Positions 20,429-30,299 of a stretch of DNA of 64,000 bases are shown here, in pieces. Below the pieces are notes generated by a model, which had not been told where the DNA came from, searched no databases, and saw nothing but the letters and a program-made list of their open reading frames with translations. How positions within the stretch are numbered: position 1 is the first letter of the stretch; the number at the start of each line of letters is the position of its first letter. A program made the position numbers and the translations under genes. The DNA comes from Chlorops oryzae (Eukaryota > Arthropoda > Insecta > Diptera > Chloropidae), in contig CM035807.1 in assembly GCA_020466095.1 (NCBI GenBank), positions 56,962,555-57,026,554 on the forward strand. Direction: 5' to 3'.

Positions 20429-22019
20429 TCCCTCCCCTCTTCGGCAAGTCGTGAGCATCACGACTGGTTTTCTGTCTGAAGGATGCGGTTGTTGTAGCCA
20501 GGCATACTTCATGCTTAGTTTCGATGATACAGATGAGGCGAGCTGAATACGTTTTTAATAATTCCAGCTCGTGTTGTTGATGCTGTTACTTGAATGTTGC
20601 TAACTCGCTGTTGTAGTGGGCGTGTAGACTCTGTTCACCCATGTGACTTTGATGATGTTCTTAGCGGTGTTCGATAGACCGATGCTGCTGAAATTTTTGT
20701 CGCTGTTATGATACTGCCGCTTCTTGATCCATATTTCTCGCTGCAGTGTAGTGGATATCTCAGTGAATTCTAGATTTTCTATGAACTAGTGTTTTAGTTT
20801 TTCCGGGATACAATTCAAACAGCGTTACTGGCTAAATATTCTAGTTCTACGAAATGCTTACATAGTCAATACAGTTAACATATTATTTTTTTGTTTTGGT
20901 ACTCTTACAGTTTCTAATACATCATGTTCTTAAATTTGGTAGTAAATGAAAATACTTATGTATATTTTTCTTCTTCTTTTATAATCCAAAGTACTTCATT
21001 AAATCCTTTTTTGTTATTATATATATATAAGTTTTTTTTTTTTTTTTTTTTTTTTTGACATTTTTCGAGAGTGAAGAATCAAATTTGTTTATACTTTTTA
21101 TATAATTCTTAATTAGACTTTGCTGACTTCCTTTTCACATATTTTGGAGTCGAGAAATGTAAAGTGAATGATTCTTTATATTACTTGTGCTACGTGCTAC
21201 TACCCCTTCCCCCCTTTAATGAAGGTTGAGGTTTTGTGCTGATTTTGCCGAAATATTGCTGTGTAGAAGACACAACAAAAATATAAAAATCTGTCAATGC
21301 GTTATTGGAAATATTCTACATGCGGTTTGCTTGCAATTGCTTTTCCCACCGATGCAGTTTACTTAGGTAATTAACCATGTGCAAGCAAGCATTTTTGCTT
21401 GCAAATGCTTTTTCTTTACCCTTTTTGTTCGGTTCGGGTGCACATGTGGCTGCATGTTTCGAGCGTGCACGTGTGCCCTTGGGATCGAAAAAAAAAATTT
21501 TTCGATACCGATATTGCAAGTAAATTTCATTTCGGATATTGACCATTTTCAGGCATGCGTTTTGCTTGCAAATGCTTTTTTAACCGACGTATTTTGTGAA
21601 AATTTTTTTTTTTGATTTCAATATATATATATTAAATTTGTATTTGAATATATATATATATATATATATAAATTTTTCTTTCATTCAAACTTAGTTATAA
21701 GCGCAAAAATACCTATGCTTTCAAGGTATTATTTTGAATTAGTTGTCTCTTGATATATGTACATACATATATACCAATATTTTGTAAATATTTGTATAAA
21801 TGTGTTTTTTTATATTTACCAACTTATTATATCTCCTTTTTTCTCTCTTAAATTCTTCCGGTCCTTCTCGTTGGTTTACCTTGAAAGATAATAAAAGTAG
21901 ACATTATTTGCCCTGAGTCCCTCCTGCTTATTTCAACGTCGTGAAACTCTTTACTCGGAGAGGTGAAACGTCTAATTGCATTACTTATATTCTTTTTGTT
22001 TTGTCGTGGTAAGGCACGG
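20429..22019 (-). other. 3' region of element C, mostly non-coding
   Basis: Begins with the polypurine tract (TCCCTCCCC on the plus strand), then AT-rich sequence with poly-T, TA repeats and three copies of a block containing TTGCTTGCAA-TGCTTTT (near 21327, 21398 and 21560). A short conserved peptide-like stretch (SRRDSGQIM, about 21910-21936) also has a counterpart in element E near 54600. No env or Ulp1 is seen. Confidence 0.55.
21697..21730 (-). other. Conserved hairpin in the 3' region of element C
   Basis: Minus-strand AATACCT and AGGTATT form a perfect 7-bp stem around a 9-base loop, followed by TTTGCGCTTAT. The same 34 bases, with one loop change, occur in element E at 54397-54430 although the surroundings have diverged. 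Confidence 0.65.
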
Positions 22020-24503
22020 GTTATTGTTTTGTTTGTTGTTCTTTTTGATGATGTCGCTTTATTAAGTTTTTGTGGAATGTTTTTTCTTTTCCTTTGATTT
22101 TCAATTTTACATTCACCGGCGTTGGAATTGATACAATCGAATAAGGGCCTTCCCAAATGGGTGAGAATTTATTTTTTCGGTTTTGGTTCTTTAGCCACAC
22201 CTTGTCTCCCGTCTGAAATTCTCTTACTTTCGAGCCCTTATCGTAGTAACGTTTTGATTTCTCTTTAGCTATTTTTTGGTTTTCTCGTACTAACTGATGG
22301 GTGCGCTGGATTTGATATTTTAATATTTTTGCAAAATCGTCTGTGTTGTACAGTGGCTCCGGTTTTCTTTTTAAGTTGAGTGGAATGTCGGCTTCAAATC
22401 CAAAAATAATTTTTCAAGGTGTTTGTTTTGTGGATGAATGTACTGTGTTGTTATGCACGTGCATAGCGTGGTGCAGCCATTCATCCCAATTTGTGCCATC
22501 CTCCTTGACGAAATTTCGGAGAAATTCCGCAAGAGGTCGGTGACTCCTTTCAAGAGCACCATTGGCTTGGGGGTGGTATGGTGACGTTTGGGATTTCTTG
22601 ATTCCAAGAATTTTGCAAACTTCCTTAAATAATTTCGATGTAAAGTTTGTGCCGTTATCCGTGATTAAAACCTTTGGTATCTGAAATTTTGATATTATCT
22701 CGTTGAAAAAAGATTTTGCCACTGTTGCCGCTTCTGCATCCGGAATAGCTGTGCAGATGAAAAATTTTGAAAAATCGTCTATGAATGTTAAAATGTATTT
22801 GTTTCCTCTCGATGTTTCCGGTAGGGGGCCTACCATATCCATATAAACTTTGTAGAAGGGGCCATGAGCTATGTCTGTGAGTACCATGGGCATTCTTTCT
22901 ACTTTTGAGCATTTATTCCGCTGGCATTTCTCGCAGTTTTTTATATAATTTCGAATCTCTCTCTGCATGCCGTTCCACTTGTACTGTCGTCGAATGCGGA
23001 AATATGTTTTTATAGCTCCTTTGTGACCTCCTAATGGCCCATCGTGAAAATTTTTAAGCACCTCTTCGATGTCTTTTCTCTGTGTTAAAAATTCTGCTAA
23101 ATCCTCTGTCTCTGGGTGATCTGTGGGATTTGTATCTTCCGATTCATCTTTGCTTTTATTTGTCTCCGTATTTTCCTCGCTCTGCTCTATTTTGGACTGT
23201 GTTGGTGCTCTTGTCACTACTGCCACCAGATTATTTTCATATGGTAATCGGCTCAATGCGTCTGCGTTTAAATTATATTTTCCAGCCTTGTAACAGATTT
23301 CGAAATCAAATTCCGAGAGCTTATGGCGGAATCTGGCCAATCGGGATGTCTGATCCTTTAAGTTTGCTATACCCTTTAGGGGCTTGTGGTCTGTGTAAAC
23401 CGTAAAGGGGCGCCCTAAAAGGTAGCAACGAAAATTTTTGGCCGCCCACACAATGGCTAAGAATTCCTTTTCGATGGTAGAGTATCTTCTTTCTGTTGCA
23501 CTCAAAGCTCGGCTTGCAAACGCAATTGGTTGGACGTCGCCCGGCTCGCCTTGTGAAAGTACCGCTCCTAGCGCTTCGTTGCTTGCATCCGTTGTTAGCA
23601 GGAATGGCTTAGAAAAGTCCGCGTACTTCAATAGTGGTGGGTTGGTGATTGTAGTTTTAATTTTCTCCACCGCGTTTTCGCATTCATTCGTCCACGTAAA
23701 TTCACTGTCCTTTTTCAATAGTGATGTTAGTGGCATTAAAAGGTTGGCTGCGTTCGGTATGAATTTTCTGTAGTAGTTCGCCAATCCTAGGAAAGCCTGC
23801 AACTCCTTTTTGTTTTTTGGAATTGGGAATTTTTCCACGCATTCTACTTTCCCAGGATCTGGTCGCACACCTTGGTCGGAACACTTATGTCCCAAGTAAA
23901 CTACCTCCTTTCGTAAAAATTGACATTTTTCCGTTTGGATCTTTAGCCTATTCTCCCGTAGAGCTTGCAGCACTTTTCGGAGTCTTAGTTCGTGTTGCTC
24001 CAGGTTGCTCCCGTAAATTACTATATCGTCCAGGTAGACGAAACAGTCGACTCCTTGTAGCCCAGTCAGGACACTGTTCATGATCCGTTGAAACGTAGCT
24101 GGCGCTCCTGAGAGTCCAAATGGCATTCGCACGAATTCATAGTGTCCTAAACCCGTGCTGAAAGCGGTTTTTCCTCTAGCTGTCTCATCTACCAATACTT
24201 GGTGGTATCCACTCGCCAGATCCAAGGTTGTAAAATATCGACTGCAACCCAATTGGTCGAGGATTTCGTCAATTCGTGGTATTGGGAATACCTGTTTCAC
24301 CGTAATTTCATTTAGTTGGCGGAAATCCACCACCAGTCGCCATTTCTTTTTCCCGTCTGTACCTGCCTTTTTCGGCACTAGGATAATCGGTGCGTTCCAT
24401 GGTGACTTGCTTGGAGCAATTATCCCTTGTTCCAGCATTTCTCCTACCTGCTTGTTTATTTCCTCCTTATGTGCTTCCGGCAAGCGATATTGTCTTATAT
24501 TGA
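22020..24503 (-). pseudogene. RT, RNase H and integrase of element C
   Basis: A 689-residue open frame (22414-24483) carries RT (YLDDIVIY; FGLSGAPATFQRIMN), RNase H (TDASNEALGAVLSQG, YTDHKPL), the HHCC finger (FHDGPLGGHKG, CEKC) and the integrase core (YMDMVGP, ITDNGTNF, ALERSH). A single nonsense codon at 22414 replaces a Ser codon, after which the same frame continues through the integrase C-terminus (WEGPYSIVS, KEKTFHKN) to a stop near 22020. The N-terminal RT and protease are lost in the gap. It is the least damaged gypsy pol in the window and serves as a reference for breaks in A and D2. It ends without a PTP. Confidence 0.9.
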
Positions 24504-24603
24504 NNNNNNNNNNNNNNNNNNNNNNNNNNNNNNNNNNNNNNNNNNNNNNNNNNNNNNNNNNNNNNNNNNNNNNNNNNNNNNNNNNNNNNNNNNNNNNNNN
24601 NNN
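24504..24603. other. Assembly gap of 100 N
   Basis: Exactly 100 N, the usual placeholder for a gap of unknown size. Element strand switches from minus (C) to plus (D1) across it. Confidence 0.99.
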
Positions 24604-25056
24604 ACAGTAAGCGCATCAGAAAAAGCCACAGAAGAAAAGATTCAGTTGTTAGATGATACTATACAGGGTGTGACACGAGCATGCAAGAATCGGAAAATAA
24701 TAATCAAGAATTAAGAGAGACATTAACTAAAGCAGTCGGGAACGAATAAGCTCAAACGGTGGAAAAGGATAAAGTGCGGTTAAAAGAAAGCGAGGAACAA
24801 GTTAAGAATTTGAAGCAGGAGGTCAAACGATTGAGAGTCTCCCTAAAAAGCGTTTGTGACACTGCCAATTCACCAAGCCCTAACCCCTAATAATAGGGCA
24901 TCTGTTACTCAAAATGCGACTGTATCTAGAAATAACAATAGTCAACCTAATCCTGGCATTCGGTAATTGCAATGTTCTCAGCACGGCCATATAGCTAGGA
25001 ACTGCCCCAATAGTCAGGATCAGGGAAACCCCCAGCGGCCCGGTCAAGGTCAATAG
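24604..25056 (+). pseudogene. gag fragment of element D1
   Basis: Coiled-coil sequence (ASEKATEEKIQLL) with several stops, then the terminal knuckle CSQHGHIARNC, whose first Cys codon is TAA in this copy, and the conserved end RPGQGQ at the stop 25054-25056. The slip site GGGAAAC is at 25023-25029. Gag would form the particle core; this copy is non-functional. Confidence 0.72.
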
Positions 25057-25680
25057 AACGGGATGCCAAACATAATGTCAAAATTCACAGGCCAAATCTA
25101 GTTTCCTCGGACATGAAGAATAAATCAAACGAAGTTAGGCAGACACGTTACGAATTAGAGGAGCTAGATGTATCGAGCAAAAAGGAATTGTCATTAAGAA
25201 GCCAAAAGGCGAAAAAGGGTAACATTTAATGACACGGTAGTTTACGCGAAAGAGGAAAATAACACATCGCAAAATAAAAAGAAAATAAATAATACAACGT
25301 TGGGTATTAGGGAAAGTTTAATTTCGCATTGTCAAGCGATTACGCGGAGAACAGCAAATTTAGGAATTCGAAAAAATTCTTATGAAAAAATTTTTAATAA
25401 GTGTGAAAATTCACACAATATAGAAGATTTGCATACAGGGTCAGAGGAGGCATTTATATTATTCCCTTCTGAAACAGCAGTAAATAAAGAACTTAAATTA
25501 TTGGTTGATACTGGGACAGACACAAGTTTAGTTAAAATAGAAGCTCTGAAGAGCCAGGAAAATCTATATGAGTCCGAAAGGAAAAACTTTTCAGGAGCGT
25601 TCGGAGCCTCGATATTTAGCTAAGGTGCAATAAGGTTAACTAACGGTTCCACCTTTGCGAAATCAAAGAAGCGTTTGAAC
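25024..25680 (+). pseudogene. Protease region of element D1
   Basis: The frame -1 to gag reads through ARSRSIERDAK and KRVTFNDTVVYAKEE to the retropepsin active site LLVDTGTDTSLVKIEAL (about 25500-25550) and GAFGAS, then stops at 25623. The protease is cut short before its second conserved motif, and the LTR follows after about 60 bases. KRVTF is shared with A (KKVTF) and D2 (KRVTY). Confidence 0.75.
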
Positions 25681-26284
25681 GTATAACAAGAACTAAAAGC
25701 GTCAGCACATCGACTGGGCGTGATATTAGATACTCAACGATTACAAAACCAAGTATCATGCCCGGCTACCAACGAGCAACGATCAACTCGGTGGGAAGGT
25801 CGACATAAAAAAAGAACAATAAAAGACAACGAAACCAGCAACGCGGAAAAGCAATTCAGCACTTATGACTTGGTAAGTGGTTCTTTGGCAATATCACAGC
25901 GGATCACCAATAGTGACAAGAAGAAAGTGCATCACATCAAAATACTATTGCGTCAGAGCCAAGTCAGCACTTTCACTGAATATAAGCGGAGTCTCGATCA
26001 ACGGAAAGGGAGACTGATTGTGACCGTTCCAGCAGAAGTCTCGTCTAAGCGCACGTACCAACACGAAGCCACGATGCTTAGATCTAGAATAGGGAAGTTT
26101 TAAGTAAATTGTCAGGAGCTAGGATTCGCATATATTTCAGTAAGACATAAGGATTTCATTTTATAAATAAAAGGATTGAACATTGTCAATCTTGTCTTTT
26201 ATTTAAAAGGAATAAAGGATTGTATGACGTGCGTACCTACCCAAGTGCCACGGCGTCATACCCTTTAATCCCCATATCCCAACA
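25680..26284 (+). repeat. D-type LTR (about 605 bp), 5' LTR of D2
   Basis: Matches the minus-strand LTR at 51649-52255 over its whole length. The right end is CCCAACA, followed by a primer site resembling TGGCGCAGCCGG (as TTGCCGCAGCCGG), so it is the 5' LTR of D2. The left end is degraded (GTATAAC for TGTTGTAAC). Confidence 0.82.
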
Positions 26285-27018
26285 TTAATTGCCGCAGCCG
26301 GTATTCGACCAATTTTCGGTTGGATTCGAATCGAATATAAGGATTTTCAAAGAATTATCTTAAATCGTTGGTGTGATTTTACATTGAGCATAAGAGTCAA
26401 GCTGAGACGGAACCTTATTTGGTTTTAAACACTAGTGAAATCAGAACCGCATTAGCAAAGGTCTAAACTACGTGATCGAAAAAGCACACACAATTGGGGT
26501 GTTTTTAACGAAGAAAACATTATCGAATATAAGGATTTTCAAAGAATTATCCTAAATCGTTGGTGTGATTTTACATTGAGCATAAGAGTCAAGCTGAGAC
26601 GGAACCTTATTTGGTTTTAATCACTGGTGAAATCAGAACCGCATTAGCAAAGCTCTAAACTCCGTGATCGAAAAAGCACACACGATTGGGGTGTTTTTAA
26701 CGAAGAAAACATTATCGGGTAACGTTTTTAAGCGTACTCTGAGGGTGTTTTTTCGAAAGAAGATTTTAATTTTTGAAAATTTTAAGTGTAAAAACTTTTT
26801 TTAAATCAGGACAGAAATTAATGTGAAGAAATAAAAAGCAACGGTAGCAGCCCCAAAAATAAAGAAAAGCAGAATAAACAAAAAGACGACGTGAATATTG
26901 GAAGAAGCAGAACAATGAAACTGGTGAGTGCATTAAAATAAATTTTTTTCACCTTGAGTCCCGTTGGATAGAAATTTTTTTTTCTTCGCTAAAAAAAAAG
27001 TCAATTTGTTTCAGCCAT
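26285..27018 (+). other. Leader of D2 with a duplicated 192-bp block and a probable intron
   Basis: A block of about 192 bases (26331-26522) is repeated directly at 26523-26714 with few differences. Further on, ATGAAACTG is followed by the donor GTGAGT (about 26924), and a polypyrimidine stretch with TTTCAG at 27009-27014 precedes the gag ATG at 27019. As in element A, a start codon lies just upstream of the donor. Confidence 0.65.
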
Positions 27019-28678
27019 ATGGCTAAAGAGATAGAATTATTAAAAGAAAAATTAAAATTATTTGAAAACGATTCGGACACTATTCCAAAAAGAACTAGTA
27101 CGGGAAGCTAACTTAACGAAAGAAATTTCGCAATTAATAAAAGACCACACAGTGCTAGGGCATTTTCAAAAATTGGAGAAGCTACCTATCTAATCAATCA
27201 AGTCAGAAATACAGTTAGCGCATCAGAAAAAGCCACAGAAGAAAAGATTCAGTTGTTAGAAGAAACTATAAAGGGTTTGACACGAGCATGCAAAAATTTT
27301 AAAAAACAGATTGACGTTCAGAATAATTTAATAGAAGAATTGGAAAATTATAATTAAGAAATAAGGGAATCATTCCCTAAAGCAGTCGGGAACGAATTAG
27401 CTCAAACGGTAGAAAAGGGTAAAGCGCGGTTAAAAGAAAGCGAGGAACAAGTTTAGAATTTTAAGCAGGAGGTCAAACGATTGGGACTCTCCCTAAAAAA
27501 CGTTTGTGACACTGCCAATTCACCAAGCCCTAACCCAGTACGCAGAACTAAAACAATCAGCACGAACACGGACATTCTCGTACTTCCGACAAGTCAAAAT
27601 TTAATAGACGAACAAAATTCTTCTACACCCTCTAATCCAAAATTACCAATAATTAGGATCAACATGAAGTAATGGACAAAGTTAATCGGTTGATACCTTA
27701 TTTTGCAGAGAACAATAATACAGACATGAGTGCAGAAGTTTTGAAATTAATTACTGGTTTAGAATTAGTTAAAAAAGCTTTAAGTAATGTTGACTCAGAG
27801 ACTATTCTACTTTGCATTAAACAGAGAATGGCAGGGAAAATTTTTATAAAAGCTAATCAAATTAAATTCAATAGTATTGACGAATTAGCCGATTTTATAA
27901 AAAAAGAATGTTTACCACGTTGAAATCTGGAAATTATTAAGGGGCAAATTCAAAACAAATTTAAAAAAGCAGCACTGAAAGGAAAAAGATAGAGTCTGTT
28001 AGAGGCAGAAAAAGATGAAAAATCATGGAAAAGCGAAAGCGGTATCCGCACTAAGTGAATACAGGTGTGTAGCAACAAGGAGATTTATTTTACAAATCAG
28101 AGATCCTTTCATGAGACATCGTTTAGCGTTGCATAAGCACCAACCTATTCCAGAAATAATACAAATAGCGGAAGAATCAGAAGAAAGTGATTCAGTCTCA
28201 GTTAAATTCTCAGATCAGTTTCGTTGCTCTTTTTATAATATAGACGGACACACGAGAGAACAATTGCAATTGAAAAACCACACCGATTGTAAAATTGTTG
28301 CAATACGACACGAGACAGCTCGGTTTGCAACGAAACAAGTCGCAGCAAGCACGACATCAGGTTACGTGCACTTAGTGCAGCAAAGTAGGGCATCGGAAAT
28401 TTATTATACAGTAGAGGGAAACCTATTTTGTAAGTTTGTCGAGTTAAAAGGGCACGAACGAACCATTCTGCAGAAAAGAAAGACTAGAGGGTAATAATCA
28501 GTATAGGTCACAACACAATGGTAACACGGAAAACGTTAGACAAAGCGATCAATTTAATTCAAAATTCTTGGAAAATAATAGGGCATCTGTTACTCAAAAT
28601 GCGACTGTATCTAGAAATAACAATAGTCAACCTAATCCTGGCATTCGGTGTTTGCAATGTTCTCAGCACGGCCATATA

Positions 28679-29970
28679 ACAGGTTGGCTGATAAGTCCCC
28701 GGTCTAACAAAGAAAAACACATTTTTTTGTCAAAATTCGTTTTTATTATTCAACATAGTTCCCTTCAAGAGCGATACAACGATTATAACGACCTCCCAAT
28801 TTTTTGATACCATTTTGGTAGTACTCCTTCGGTTTTGCCTCAAAATAGGCGTCAGTTTCGGCGATCACCTCTTCATTGCAGCCAAAATTTTTCCCTGCGA
28901 GCATCCTTTTGAGATCTGAGAACAAGAAAAAGTCGCCGGGGGCAGATCTGGAGAATACGGTGGGTGGGGAAGCAATTCGAAGCCTAATTCATGAATTTTT
29001 GCCATCGTTCTCAATGACTTGTGGCACGGTGCGTTGTCTTGGTGGAACAACACTTTTTTCTTCTTCATATGGGGCCGTTTTGCCGCGATTTTGATCTTCA
29101 AACGCTCCAATAACGACATATAATAGTTACTGTTGATGGTTTTTCTCTTCTCAAGATAATCGATAAAAATTATTCCATGCCCATCCCAAAAAATAGAGGC
29201 CATTACTTTGCCAGCGGACTTTTGAGTCTTTCCACGCTTCGGAGACGGTTCACCGATCGCTGTCCACTCACCCGACTGTCGATTGGACACAGGAGTGTAG
29301 TGATAGAGCCATGTTTCATCCATTGTCACATATCGACGCAAAAACTCGGGTGTATTGCGAGCTAACAGCTGCAAACACCGCTCAGAATCATCAACACGTT
29401 GTTGGTTTTGGTCAAATGTGAGCTCGCGCGGCACCCATTTTGCACAGAGCTTTTTCATATCCAAATATTGATGAATGATATGACCAACACGTTCCTTTGA
29501 TATCTTTAAGGCCTCTGCTATCTCGATCAACTTCATTTTACGGTCATTCAAGATCATTTTGTGAATTTTTTTGATGTTTTCGTCGGTAACCACCTCTTTC
29601 GGGCGTCCACTGCGTTCACCGTCCTCCGTGCTCATTTCACCACGCTTGAATTTTGCATACCAATCAATTATTGTTGATTTTCCTGGGGCTGAGTCCGGAA
29701 ACTCATTATCAAGCCAAGTTTTTGCTTCCACTGTATTTTTTCCCTTCAGAAAACAGTATTTTATCAACACACGAAATTCCTTTTTTTCCATTTTTTTCAC
29801 AATAACAAAAATTGCTTCACAAAAGACGCTCTATCTCACAAACTAATTGACTTGCAGACGTCAAATTTTGACACGAATCATTTGAAGGTTGCCACTATAT
29901 AAAAATAATATGTGTTTAATACTAGCGACGCCATCTATGTGTCAGACCGGGGACTTATCAGCCAACCTGT
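28679..29970 (-). mobile_element. mariner transposon (1292 bp) with TA target duplication
   Basis: Terminal inverted repeats ACAGGTTGGCTGATAAGTCC... and the reverse at the other end, flanked by TA (28677-28678 and 29971-29972). The empty site is visible in D1 at 24990-24998, which confirms the ends exactly. Confidence 0.95.
28865..29800 (-). pseudogene. mariner transposase with a frameshift at the third catalytic Asp
   Basis: ATG at 29800 opens a typical mariner transposase: N-terminal helix-turn-helix region (KSTIIDWYAKFKRGE, SGRPKEV), linker WVPREL (WVPHEL in relatives) and the catalytic motifs MDETWLYHY and HQDNAPCH. The third Asp should lie 34 residues later, after YSPDLPP. Here one base is missing at about 28930, so the frame runs off as ATFSCSQ and the Asp and C-terminus are lost from this frame, though they remain encoded in the next frame down to about 28700. 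Normal length is about 345 residues. A cut-and-paste enzyme, now inactive. Confidence 0.92.
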
Positions 29971-30299
29971 TAGCTAGGAACTCTCCGAATAGTTAGGATC
30001 AGGGAAACGCCCAGCGGCCCGGTCAAGGCCAATAGACTGGGATGCCAAATGTAATGTCAAAATTCACAGGTCAAATCTAGTTTCCTCGGACATGAAGAAT
30101 AAATCAAACGAAGTCAGGCAGACACGATACGAATTAGAGGAGCTAGATGTATTGAAATTTTTTTTTGACGATTTAAATGAAGAAGGAAGCAGCCAAAGAA
30201 TGAAAAATATAGACAGCAAAAAGTAATTGTTATTAACAAGCCAAAAGACGAAAAAAAGGGTAACATATAATGACACGGTTGTTTACGCTTAAGAGCAAA

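Larger units (their letters stand above)
19386..24503 (-). mobile_element. Element C: gypsy-like retroelement without PTP or Ulp1, cut by the assembly gap
   Basis: Minus-strand 3' LTR (1043 bp), polypurine tract, a 1.6-kb mostly non-coding 3' region and pol from RT to integrase. The pol protein is clearly related to that of element A, but integrase ends in a short Gln/Lys tail with no PTP, and no env or Ulp1 follows. It has inserted into env of element B. Protease, gag and the 5' LTR would lie in or beyond the gap. Confidence 0.85.
24604..26284 (+). mobile_element. Element D1: internally deleted gypsy-like element, plus strand
   Basis: Contains the gag coiled coil, then a jump to the zinc knuckle (about 1.05 kb present in D2 is missing between 24887 and 24888), the gag-pol slip site, protease, and then directly an LTR. 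RT, integrase, PTP and env are absent. It shares its right LTR with D2 as neighbouring members of one family. Confidence 0.7.
27019..30040 (+). pseudogene. gag of element D2, decayed and split by a mariner
   Basis: Starts ATGGCTAAAGAG at 27019 with Lys/Glu/Leu coiled-coil sequence, continues through a Pro/Thr-rich linker and a capsid-like part (27672-28494), then zinc knuckles of which the first lost a Cys (CSFYNIDGH). The last knuckle is cut by the mariner at 28678/29971. Several stops are present. The end RPGQGQ and the slip site GGGAAAC (30002-30008) follow the mariner. Domain order equals that of element A. Confidence 0.78.
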
